Notes under the pieces: model-generated | Told to the model about the DNA's origin: nothing | What the model saw: the letters and a program-made list of their open reading frames with translations, nothing else | Databases searched by the model: none | Position numbers and translations under genes: made by a program | Origin: Ailanthus altissimus | Taxonomy: Eukaryota > Streptophyta > Magnoliopsida > Sapindales > Simaroubaceae | NCBI GenBank assembly: GCA_946807835.1 | Contig: OX327683.1 | Location: 16,745,001-16,809,000, forward strand | DNA: 64,000 nt | Direction: 5' to 3' | Shown here: piece by piece, positions 10,964-21,822 of the stretch | Layout: every line of letters begins with the position of its first letter | How positions within the stretch are numbered: position 1 is the stretch's first letter

Positions 10964-13900
10964 AGATAGGGCATAATTATATAAAATATTTTATCCCCCT
11001 AAACTTAATGTTTGTTTAGTTTATCCCAATAATTTGACTATTTATATATATTAATATTATTTTATAGGTTTAAGTGTTGTGTGATATGGTGTGTGATGTG
11101 TATAATTTCAAAAATTAAATACGCAACGGAAGTATTCATACATATTAAACAATATGTAACATATTCAAGCATGTTTGATCATTCAAGTACATATATATAT
11201 CTCATATATATATTTCATTCATGATATAAAATGAATAACAAATAAATAACCTACCCGGATATGAAGGTAGCTTTACAAATCTTCAAGAACTCCAAGCTTC
11301 AATTTGTTGAGCTCACCTTGAAGTGTTCCCTTGCACAATTCTAGTTCACAACTAAATCCGGTGGGATTGTGAAGCTAGAATGGCAGCCTTGAATTTCCAG
11401 CAAATGATTGTTTTAACACTTAAAACAATTTGTCCTTATGATTACTACCAAGAGATGAGAAGAATTGGGTGTTTTCTATAGTTCTTTACAACTCTATATG
11501 TTGTAGCTTGGTAAGCCTTTGCATTTTCTCTCAACACTTTAAGAAAAACACTTAGGAAAAGCTCTCAATTCTCTCTCTTTTCTCCTAGAACGAATTTCAC
11601 TCTATCTTGCACACATTGAACTCTTTCAATTCTTTCTTAAGTGCAAAGAATGATTTCTCTTAGTGCTCCACCACCACTTAACCATGTTTGCCATTACAAA
11701 CATTAATCTATCATATTTTTCACTCACCAATTTGATTCAACCAATTGAATCAATTTCTAGAGAGTAAATGGCATTTAATCAATGTTAAGTGGTTTTACCA
11801 CTTCTTTAGTGCATCATTTAAGAATTACAAAGTGGTAAACTTTCCTTATTATTAATAACAAGTGCATTCTCCATTAGTAAATGGTATTTGCCACTTATTC
11901 CAATTAATAATAATAATTTGATTAATATATAAAATATTAATAATTCAAAACTATTTTGAATATTTACATTTACCATATATGTATTTACCAAGCAAGGTAA
12001 ATAGGTAAATACATGGTAAATAATTTATGGAGCAAGATTATGTCACTTGTCAAATTTCTTATTGGTTAACAACTCTTGTAAACTAATAATGTGTTTTACC
12101 TTCAATTATTGACAAGTGAATAATAAAAGGAACCTAGAAACATTTTTCATTTTGCTGAAAATTGTTGGATTAATTATTCAATCCAATTCGCCGCCCCAGT
12201 GCACAACGAGTACACTTCATATTGTGAGACTCTCTAGGTCCATGCTCGATTTGTCATATGAAACTATTTCACACGTCCGTGAACAATGTCCCACACACAT
12301 GTTACAGATATTACAAAACGGCACATTAGACCATACAAGTTGAGGTTATAACATATTCGTATAATCCTTCCATCATAAATATCTTAGAAGAGCGGAGATA
12401 TAGATCAACACCGTCAAGTCTCCATGTGCTCAACCATAAACTTATCTCTAGATTTGTATTTCAATAAATAATATCCGTAAACACTTTCACGATATTATTT
12501 TCCCAAGAAATTCTTGGATGTCTGCTTATGGCCATAAGACTTTCTGAAATACAATCTTAGAGTTACATGATATTTTACTCACCCAATTGAGTTGATGGAT
12601 CTCATATCTGTACACACCGGACTCCATGAGCATCGGACCATACCCAGCGACACCCAGCGGTCAGACCATGAAAGCTATCTGACATGTGTGGAACCAAAGT
12701 ATGATGGATCACTCACAAGTCCACCGTGGCACTCAGGTCTAAGGACCACGAATACTACTCAACTCGAAAGATCCTCCATTGACGGCTTTATGGGATGTCT
12801 ATTGGAGATCTTTGTGAGTCTGTTCAATATTCAGTCCTTACTGAATACCTGTATCTCTATACGAGTTTCCACTAAACTCATGGTCTGCTAAGACTAACCA
12901 TTTGGACTATCTAGATATAGACATACACTGATCTATATATATATATATTAAGATCTTCACTAGCAGACCTGCATTAGTGAAGGTAGATCAGGAACATTAA
13001 ATTTAAGAACATATTTGCATAACAACATTTTTTAGCACCATTTGCAACCCATTGCAACTATGTCATTATTAATATATTCTTAGGTCTTTGTCCCATTTCA
13101 GACAAGGCTCTAACTCTTTAGATTTTACTAACTCTTAGTTCTAATCTAAACTCCTTTAGATCAGATCTGAACTCGTTCAGATCATACAATGTCTAAAACG
13201 TTACAAGCATCTTACCATATTTATAAATAAAATAATTAGTGATATATTGAAATCATAAATGTATAAACATAAAGCAAATATTTATACATAAAAGGGATGG
13301 CATGTAAGCACAAATCCCAACATTAAGGACTATCAGTGCAAAAATGCTTAAAACTGGATGCAAACGGAGTTATTTGAGATGAGAATCCTAGAAGGGACTA
13401 AAATGCTCAAAATGTGAACAGTGCTATTAATAGTGCCAATGAACAGTGATATTGCTACATTAAATGAACAGTGCACATAGGTTACAGTTCATCACTACAG
13501 TGCAGTGCTGAGGCATTGGCCACAACATTCAAATCAGTAGCTCTAGCGCTGCAACATTGAATCCCAATGTCGAAGCACTGGATGCTGAACACTCTTTAAG
13601 GGCAATATTATCCTATTTTTGCAATCCTAAAACTATATAAACAATCACTATTGAGCACAAAACGGGTTGAGCAGCTGAGAATACAAAATTAACACATAAT
13701 TTGGGTCTTGAAAGCAAGAATCAACTACAAGAAGAAAAAAATTTGTATATTAGAGGAAGAACATCACTATTGCATCAAGGAAAATTTTTTCTTCTCTTCA
13801 ATTTCGTATTTGTTGTTGATTATAATATGTATATGACGTTGTTAGATGCTCTGAACTTATGTTTACAATTATTAACTAAGTTTTATTACTAGGATTACAA

Positions 13901-14261
13901 TGTAAACTTAATATGTAGTTTGGATTGATTATTTCCCTTATTCATCATGTTGGTATTGAATTGTTCAATTTATTCAATGCTTAATGCTTCTAATTACATG
14001 ACAATGTATTAGACTGATTTGGAAACCTTAATGAACTGGAAAAGGGAATTTTTTGTTGGCCATGAATAGATTTATGTATAATCATTGTATAAAAGCATGA
14101 GTTTCATATGAGGTAGGAATATACTCATATAGCATATATAACTATTTAGAGAATTTCAACTTAATGAATCTTATTTCAATTTGATTATCATATGAATATT
14201 AATAATTAATTGAATGAGATATACTTACTTCACCATCGAAAGAGGCTTGTGAAGATATTAG
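10964..14261 (+). mobile_element. Athila-like LTR, forward, split and 3'-truncated
   Basis: The first part, 10964-11074, starts agatagggcataatt, close to the tgatagggg start of the LTR at 49312. After the inserted copia LTR it continues at 13328-14261. That part has the gaacagtgct words, a GC-containing module near 13495-13590 (ctctagcgctgcaacattg) and the ccatcgaaagaggcttgtgaag block found near the end of the 49.3- and 52.8-kb LTRs. The last roughly 340 bp expected from those copies are missing because the gypsy LTR starts at 14262. It lies within copia RNase H/RT sequence, so it is younger than that element. Confidence 0.75.
11075..13322 (-). mobile_element. Ty1/copia solo LTR, reverse, TSD ttaag
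   Basis: The plus-strand ends are TGTTGTG...CCCAACA, flanked by ttaag at 11070-11074 and 13323-13327. It sits inside the Athila-like LTR. It contains an (AT)n run near 12937-12952 and the same central blocks as the other copia LTRs, such as the one around accggactccatgagcatcgg. The 99-codon frame at 12592-12891 is antisense to the LTR and resembles the antisense frame at 549-911 only because the LTRs are related. Confidence 0.9.
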
Positions 14262-16560
14262 TATAGTAACCAGTATCCACAACCGGTAAGAATATGTATT
14301 TATATATATAAATATACCTATTTTATTTATATGTGGGTGATATTTGATTTATGTATTGCTATTAATAGTGTTTGTATAGGTTAAGAATATACTATTAGTA
14401 TTGGGTTTATTTGCAAGACTTTAGATTTATTTTAGGGATACAGTTGTAATACTTTAAAAGTTTTAGGGGCGAATTCTTAAATACTAAATATTAGCCTTTT
14501 AATATAAAATACATTTTTGAAATCTTAATTCACTCATTTTGGTCGAGCTGCCTCTTTTAGAGTGAGAAAAGAGAGAAAGAAAGGGAAGAGAAAGAGAAGA
14601 GAAAGAGAAGAAAAAGAAAAAAAAGAAGAAAAAAGTTAGAATTTAAGCTTTAAGATGTATATTATAACCTTTTCTTAGTTTCTTGGTGTTAAATTAGTTA
14701 ATTCCTTTAAGTTTTCATTTTTAAAAATATGTACAATTGAGAATTTGATGTGTATTTCGTAAGATATTGTGAGAATTGATGATGATCTATGTAGATAGCT
14801 TGATAAATCATGATGAATTGCAGAATTTCTACTTGATAGTCTCTTGATCCAGGAATTTTATAAATTGTTGTACTTCAATTCTGGTTTTGAATTTTGAGTA
14901 TATAAAATTAGACATGTTTAGAATCATTTGAGATTTTGAATCGATTGAAAATTCTAAAAATTGAATTTGTAGTGAATTTACCAAAATGGCCATGAAAATC
15001 TAAAAATTTCCTGTGTTAACAGTATAATACAATGACAAATAATGTTTTGTCTGCTTAATGATCTTTAAAAATTACAAATTTATGGAATATGATAATTTTC
15101 TATGTCTAATATGATATACTCAGAATTGAAAATTTATATCAATGTGGTTAAATTGTTATGATTTTCTAAAGAGTGTCAGCTCATTGCAGTATTTGATTAA
15201 CATATTTTTAAATCTATAGAATAAAATAGTTTTAAAATACTTTTGACAGTGATTTTGAAATGAAATATTTATCATGGATTAAGATATATGTTAAGAGTAA
15301 TTTTGTAGTAGCTTTATAATTTTTGAGTTAGTATATGATTTTATAAAATTAGGAGACTGAATACTGTTCAGTAAATATCTTGATCCCGCCAGAATATTAG
15401 TTTGGATTTGATGGTGTTTATGAAATAGATTGTGTAATAATTATGATAATTATGATATAATATTTACACATAGGGAGGATATATGAGTTAAGAAAGATAT
15501 ATTCTGATTTTGGAGCAATTGGACATCATTTGATGTATAAGAAAATTTTGTTAAGTGTAAGTGGTCAGAATGACAGGTTTTAAGAAACCAAGTAATTAGA
15601 TCAATTCGATGTGATAAGTGCAATATATGTAATTTTGTAAGCTATTTAAAGTATTTTTTATGAATGTTAAGGCTCATGAAAGGATTAATCTCTATTGATA
15701 GGTTAAGGAGATTTAATCCTTGTAGCTGAAAGTACTAAGAGGTAAGTATACTAGATTTTTTTACTGAAATCACAATAAACATCGTAATGGTTATGTATGA
15801 TTTCATAAATGTGGTTAGGAATATGTTTATATTATGTCAAAGTATATTTTGATATGAAATGTGAAGACATGTGTTTATGAATGTGAGTATGGACACACAT
15901 GACATATATGTGTTTTTGAAAGTGAGTTTTCAAAGTGAAATGTGTTTAACAAAGAGAGCTTTTGAAGTGTAATATGTCCATGAGAAATATTTTGTGTTTT
16001 GAGGATGCTTGAACTCACTGTTAACTTAGTAGGTATTTTATGTGATTTGTGGAGCCTTTATGTGTGGCATTCCTTCGGGATTGGTATATGTTATGTGTTC
16101 TGTATATATAGAGGATCCTATTAGTACCTAAAGGAAGAGTGAGTCATCACATTCGTGTAGTGGCGTATTGGTGCATGTGAGAGGACTCACCGATGATCAG
16201 GGTGAGGGTTTGGCTTTTACCTTCGAGCATGAGTATTATATATGTGTAATTTAAAACCTCACTTATATTATTCCTCTCATACGGTATGTCACCTACGAGT
16301 GACATTTGGCTCATCATGTGATATGTGCTATAGAAGTTCTACTAAGTAGTAGTTGAGTGATGGTATTCCTATTATATGTTTTGAAAGAATGTGTAAGCGC
16401 TTACCTGACATGTGATTTGATAAGATTATGATTTTTATTTATCACAGCATATCATACATATGCATTGTGTACATATATGTATTTGTATTTGATATATGAA
16501 AAACTAGTATGCTTACTGAGTTTTATACTCATTATAATTTATGGTGATTTCAGGTAAATA
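14262..16560 (+). mobile_element. Ty3/gypsy (Tekay/Del-like) 5' LTR
   Basis: It starts tatagtaaccagtatccac, against tgtagtaaccagtatccac in the 3' copy at 21089, so the first G is mutated. The first about 740 bp align with the 3' LTR with scattered, mostly transition, differences. A purine-rich gagaaagagaag stretch lies at 14558-14635 in this copy and 21400-21450 in the other. The 3' end is not defined: the sequence passes from LTR-like DNA (tgagttttatactcattataa, near 16520) straight into the C-terminal part of gag, with no recognisable primer site or gag N-terminus. A deletion across the LTR end, primer site and 5' gag is inferred. Confidence 0.75.
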
Positions 16561-16579
16561 TTAGCAAGGGATGAAAAAT

Positions 16580-17352
16580 TAGCAGCTCCATATAAGTCCA
16601 AACATGTGAGTCAGCATCGATTAGAAAAGAGACCCTGGGTTAAGAATAATCAGAAAAAGTTTGACAGGTGGAAAGGAAAGAAGAGGCAGAGGAATGATGA
16701 CATTGAAAAGAAGGATTTTTCATTATGCGATACATGTAGGAAACAATATGGAGAGGTGTGTTTTAGAAAGATTGGAGCTTGTTTTAAGTGTGGAAAGACT
16801 GGTCATTTTATTCAGAATTATCCAAAGATGAAGAATGATTATGAAGGATTTAGGAAGGATCAGAAAGCTCAAACAATAGTCTATGCTCTTACCAGGAAAA
16901 AAGCAGATGATTCACCTTCTGTGGCGACAGGTACAATGTTCATATCCGGCCAGCATGGTTTAGCTCTTTTTGATTCGATTTCTAGCCATTCATTTATGTC
17001 ACATGCATTTGTTAGTAATATGGGTGTTGTGCCAAAACCTTTGGGTGTAGATTAATGTATTGCAACTCATTTAGGAGATTTGATGTGTGCTACAAATGTG
17101 GTAAAATCATGTAAAATTGAAATAGAAGATAAGGTGCTACAAGCAGATTTGATAATCTTGAATATGTATAATTTTGATGTTATATTTGGCATGGATTAGT
17201 TGTCTATGTACCATGCTAATGTTAAGCGCTTTGAGAAAGAAGTTATTTTCTAATCACCCGGGGAGCCTGAATTTAGTTTTATTGGTTCTAAGTTATGCTC
17301 TTTGCCAAAAGTAATATCAGCTTTACAAGCTTGGAAAAGTCTTAAGAAGTGT
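16580..17352 (+). pseudogene. gypsy gag C-terminus (zinc knuckle) and protease
   Basis: The reading near 16606-17055 is basic and ends in a CX2CX4H knuckle (CFKCGKTGH, about 16779-16805) whose last Cys is replaced (QNYP). Next come SGQHGLALFDSISSHSF, a retroviral-type aspartic protease whose catalytic DSG is DSI here, and a FDVIFGMD motif near 17173-17196. Stops occur at 17053 and after FGMD, where the family has Trp. The N-terminal two thirds of gag are absent. The reading breaks at 17352 at the TRIM insertion and resumes at about 18092. Confidence 0.8.
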
Positions 17353-17356
17353 TGTT

Positions 17357-18091
17357 TGTCATGACACTGCACCACTGGCATGATATTGTCTACTTTGGGC
17401 CCTAGTGAGCTTTTACAATTTTGTTCATGGGGTGTCCATACACCCCAAAAGGCCTCGTACCAATAAAGGCAGCCCACTCTTTATAAACCCAGCATCTCTC
17501 CCGTGCTTTGTCGATGTGGGATTTGCCTAAGGGTGTATTCACCCCCCTTCGGGACTCAGTGTCCTAACTGAGGCACACACTAAGGTTTGCCCCACCATCG
17601 CTCAAGAGGACACGCGGAGCCGCTCTGATACCATACCTTTAGGCAAATCCCACATCGGTAAAGCACGGGAGAGATACTGGGTTTATAAAGAGTGGGCTGC
17701 CTTCATTGGTACGAGGCCTTTTGGGGTGTATGGGCACCCCAAGAACAAAACCGTGAGGGCTCAGTGGGGCCCAAAATAGACAATATCGTGCCAGTGGTGC
17801 AGTGCCATGACAGATGGTATCAAAGCGGTTTCGCGTGTCCTCCTGAGCGATGGTGGGGCAAACCTCAGTGTGTGCCTCAGTGAGGACACTGAGTCCCGAA
17901 GGGGGGTGAATACACCCTTAGGCAAATCCCACATCGACAAAGCACAAGAGAGATGCTGGGTTTATAAAAAGTAGGCTGCCTTCATTGGTACGAGGTCTTT
18001 TGGGGTGTATGGGCACCCTAGGAACAAAATCGTGAGGGCCTAGTAGGGCCCAAAGTGGACAATATTGTGCTAGTGGTGCAGTGCCATGACA
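17357..18091. mobile_element. TRIM element complex: one inverted and two direct LTRs
   Basis: Three copies of a roughly 185-bp LTR are present: inverted 17357-17541, direct 17634-17812 and direct 17907-18091. The unit runs from TGAATACACCC to CCATGACA and carries tttataaag as a TATA-like site. Between the two direct LTRs lie a primer site tggtatcaaagc (17815-17826), about 75 bp of interior and a ggggggtg polypurine tract. The inverted copy has its own inverted interior (17542-17633) with primer site gctctgatacca at 17622-17633, directly joined to the middle LTR, which lacks its first bases. The structure matches terminal-repeat retrotransposons in miniature, which encode no protein. Flanks are ttgtt/ctgtc, a degenerate possible target duplication. 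Confidence 0.85.
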
Positions 18092-19081
18092 CTGTCAGTG
18101 TTTCTTAGTGACTGTAATGGATATAAAGAAAGAAGAAGTGAAAATACAAGATGTTCCAGTGGTGAATGAGTTTATAGATGTGTTCCTTGAAGATTTACCT
18201 AGAGTTCCACCAGATCGAGAGATTGAATTCACTATAAAACTTCTGCCAGGAACCAGTCCTATATCTAAAACACCTTATCTTATGGCACCAGTAGAGCTTA
18301 AAGAGTTGAAGGAACAGCTACATGAATTACTTGAGAAGGGCTTTATTCGCCCGAGTGTTTCACCTTGGGGTGCTCCAGTTCTTTTTGTTAAGAAGAATGA
18401 TGGTTCAATGAGATTATGTATTGACTATCGAGAGTTGAACCGTCTGACTATGAAAAATAAATATCCACTCCAAGAATCGATGATTTATTCGATTAGTTGC
18501 AAGGAGCTTGTGTATTCTCAAAAATTGATCTTCGTTCTGGCTATCATCAATTGAAGATCAAGAAAGAAGACATTCTAAAGATTGCATTTCGTACCAGATA
18601 TGGGCATTATGAGTTTATTGTTATGCCATTTGGGTTGACAAATGCACCTGATGCCTTTATGGATCTAATGAATAGAGTATTCAAGGATTATTTGGATAGG
18701 TTTGTTATTGTGTTCATTGATGACATCTCAGTGTATTCTAAGAGTAAGGGAGAACATGAAGAACACTTAAAAAAAGTCCTACAAGTGTTAAGGAAGAAAC
18801 AGCTTTATGTAAAATTCAAGAAATGTGAATTATGGCTAGATCGAATGGTATTTTTGGGACATGTTTTCTCAAAAGGAATTTCAGTGGATCCAAGCAAAAT
18901 TGAAGCAGTTGTGAATTGGTCCAGACCAACTAATGTGGGAGAAGTTCGGAGTTTCCTTAGGCTGGTAGGATATTATAGACGGTTTGTTGAAAAATTCTCT
19001 AAGATAGCTTCACCTTTAACTCAATTGACAAGAAAAAATGTCAAGTTTCAGTGGTCAGAAGAATGTGAGAAAAGTTTTTAA
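18092..19081 (+). pseudogene. Ty3/gypsy reverse transcriptase
   Basis: The reading starts in the protease-RT linker ([20 protein letters not shown]) and continues through [39 protein letters not shown] and the catalytic segment [11 protein letters not shown] (about 18710-18742), where FIDD replaces the more usual YIDD/FLDD. A 1-bp deletion near 18467 moves the reading from the first frame (to 18554) to the second (from 18497), and a TAG falls where the family has Gln just before the [10 protein letters not shown] segment. The C-terminal part reaches the thumb ([15 protein letters not shown]). The family copies genomic RNA into cDNA; this copy cannot make an intact enzyme. Confidence 0.9.
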
Positions 19082-19653
19082 AAACTCAAGCATCGATTAG
19101 TATCTGCTCCTATACTAACCATCCCTTCTACTTCTGCTGAATTTGTAATTTATAGTGATGCTTCTAAAAAATGGCTTGAGTGTGTATTAATGCAGGATGG
19201 AAAGGTAGTGGCATATGCCTCACGAAAACTAAAGAGTTATGAGCAGAATTACCCTACTCATGATTTGGAGTTGGCTGTAGTAGTTTTTGCTATTAAAATT
19301 TGGAGGCATTATCTTTATGAAGAAAGGTGTGAAATTTACACATACTACAAAAGCCTTAAATACTTCTTTACTCAGAAATAGTTAAACATAAGGCAATGTC
19401 GATGGTTGGAACTAGTCAAATATTATAACTGTGTGATTAACTATCATCCGGGGAAAGCTAATGTTGTAGCAGATGCTTTGAGTAAAAAATCTTCAGGACA
19501 TATGGCATCACTTTTGACTACTCAAAAGAAAATTTTGTTGGATTTAGAAAAGCTTGACATTGAAGTGGTAAGATCTAATGATAGGGCTTATGTTGCAAGT
19601 ATGTCCATTCGGCCTACCTAATTAAGAGAATTAAGGAAGCACAAGGTAGTGAT
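19082..19653 (+). pseudogene. gypsy RNase H
   Basis: Pieces 19190-19381 and 19406-19621 give [20 protein letters not shown], a [11 protein letters not shown] segment and then [18 protein letters not shown]. These are the standard blocks of Ty3/gypsy RNase H up to the VADALS end. A stop lies between the pieces near 19379, and the connection from RT near 19079 is broken by a stop. In functional elements the domain degrades RNA in RNA-DNA hybrids. Confidence 0.85.
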
Positions 19654-20630
19654 GTGCATCTGAAGAAAATTATAGAAGAAATTTCATTGGGTAAAAGGCC
19701 TGGCTTTGCTATTTTTTATGATAGAGCTCTACATTTTGAAGGTAGACTTTGTGTGCTTAATAATGATGAGTTGAAAAATAAGATCTTGACTGAAGCTCAC
19801 AGTTCACCATATACTGTCCATCCGGGAGGTACCAAGATGCATCGAGACCTATGAGCTGTTTATTGGTGGGTTAATATGAAAAGAGGGATTGCAAAATTTA
19901 TAGAGAAATGTTTGACATGTTAGCAAGTTAAGACAGAACATCAGAGACCATCTAAGTTATTAAAACCTTTATTGGTACCAGAATAAAAATGGGAGCATAT
20001 AGTCATGAATTTTGTAATTGGGTTGCCAAGTACACAAAAAGGTTACAATGCCATATAGGTGATTATTGATAGGTTAACAAAATTAGCATATTTTATTCCA
20101 ATATGCACCACTTATTCCATGGATAGGTATGTCCAATTATATGTTGATGAAATTGTAAGGCTTCATGGAGTACTTGTGTCAATTGTATCTGATAGAGATC
20201 CTCAATTTACTTTAATATTTTGGAAGAGCCTACATAATGCCATGGGCACAAAGTTGAACTTCAGTACTGCATTCCACCCACAGACTAATGGTCAATCTAA
20301 AATGACCATTCAAATTCTAAAAGATATATTGAGAGCATATGTGTTAGACTTTAAAGGTAGTTGGGACAAACACCTTTCATTAGTGGAGTTTGCATACAAT
20401 AATAGTTATCAATCAACTATTGGTATGGCCCCATATGAAGCTTTATATAGAAGAGAATGTAGATCTCCTGTGCATTGGGATAAAGTTGGAGAAAGAAAAA
20501 TTTTAGGGCCAGAGATTGTCCAGTAAACTTGTGAGGTTATAGAGAAGATAAGAAAAACAATGAAAGTGGCTCAGAGTAGATAAAAAATCTATGCAAACTA
20601 TATAAAAAAAGACCTAGAATTTAAAGTTGG
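19654..20630 (+). pseudogene. gypsy integrase, catalytic Glu changed to Lys
   Basis: The HHCC zinc finger begins at HPGGTKMHRDL (about 19818-19850) and continues past stops to KCLTC near 19905-19920. The core gives VIIDRLTKLAYFIP (20061 on), VSDRDPQF (about 20185-20210), then HPQTNGQSKMTIQ (about 20275-20315), where the Glu expected after QS is Lys, so the DDE set is broken. FAYNNSYQSTIGMAPYEALYRRECRSP follows near 20390-20470. Stops at 19852, 19921, 19984 and 20056 all fall where the family has Arg, Gln or Trp. Confidence 0.85.
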
Positions 20631-20637
20631 TGAAAAA

Positions 20638-21043
20638 GTGTTTCTTAAGGTTGCTCTAATGAAAGGAGTCATGAGATTTGGCAAGAAAGGAAAGTTGAGT
20701 CCAAGATTCATTGGTCCATTTGAAATCCTTGAAATGATAGGTGATGTGGCTTATAGACTTGCCCTTCCTCCATCATTATCAAGAGTTCATAATGTGTTCT
20801 GTGTGTCCATGTTGCAAAAATATGTTTCAAACTCCTCACATGTGTTAAGCTATGAGCCACTTCAACTTAGAGATGATCTCACCTATGAATAAGTGCCCAT
20901 TAGGATTTTGGACAATAAGGAGCAAATTTTTCGTACTAAGAAGATTGATTTGGTAAAGGTTTTATGGAGAAACCATGCAGTTGAAGAGGCAACTTGGGAA
21001 CGAGAAGAGATAATGAGATCTAAGTATCCTCATCTATTTTCTT
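20638..21043 (+). pseudogene. gypsy integrase C-terminus and chromodomain-like tail
   Basis: 20638-20892 encodes [24 protein letters not shown] and [13 protein letters not shown], the integrase C-terminal block. After one stop at 20890 it continues to 21043 with RILDNKEQIFRTKKIDLVKV and then LWRNHAVEEATWEREEIMRSKYPHLFS. The ATWE pattern is typical of the degenerate chromodomain of Tekay/Del chromoviruses and supports that clade. A purine tract aaagaggagagaat (21075-21088) leads into the 3' LTR. Confidence 0.8.
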
Positions 21044-21088
21044 AAGTTATGAATTTCGAGGACGAAATTCTTATAAAGAGGAGAGAAT

Positions 21089-21822
21089 TGTAGTAACCAG
21101 TATCCACAACTGGTAAGAACATGTATTTATATATATATATATATAAATATACATATTTTATTTGTATGTGGGTGATACTTGATTTATGTATTGTTATTAG
21201 TAGTGTTTGTATAAGTTAATGACATACTATTAGTATTGGGTTTATTTGCAAGACTTTAGATTTATTTTAGGGACCAAGTTATAATACTTTGAAAGTTTTA
21301 GGGGCTAATTCGTAAATATTAAAAATTAGCCTCTTAGTATAAAAATACATTTTTGAAACCCTAATTCACTCATTTTGGTCAAACTACCTCTTTTAGAGTG
21401 AGAAAAGAGAGAAAGAAAGGGGAGAGAAAGAGAAGAAGAAAAAGAATAAGAAAGTTAGAATTTAAGCTTTAAGATGTATATTATAACCCTTTCTTAGTTT
21501 CTTGGTGTTAAATTAGTCAATTCCTTTAAGTTTTCAATTTTGAAAATATGTACAATTAAAAATTTGATGTGTATTTCGTAAGATATTGTGAGAATTGATG
21601 ATAATCTATGTAGATAGCTTGATAAATCATGATAAATTATAGAATTTCTAGTTGATAGTCTCTTGATCCAGGAATTTTATAAATTGTTGTACTTCGATTT
21701 TGGTTTTAGATTTTGAGTATATGAAATTAGACATGTTTAGAATCATTTGAGACTTTGAATCGATTGAAAATTTTAAAAATTGAATTTGTAGTAAATTTAC
21801 CAAAATGACCCTGAAATTCTAA
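21089..21822 (+). mobile_element. Tekay/Del-like 3' LTR, truncated
   Basis: It begins tgtagtaaccagtatccac directly after the polypurine tract and follows the 5' LTR for about 740 bp. Similarity stops abruptly around 21820, after accaaaatgaccctgaaa; beyond this the sequence is copia LTR. About two thirds of the LTR is therefore missing. It contains an (AT)n run at 21130-21146. Confidence 0.8.

Noticed and set aside
17815..17830. tRNA-Met-like sequence as a tRNA gene
   Set aside because: It is only the complement of a tRNA 3' end, between TRIM LTRs. No tRNA fold or A/B boxes are present.
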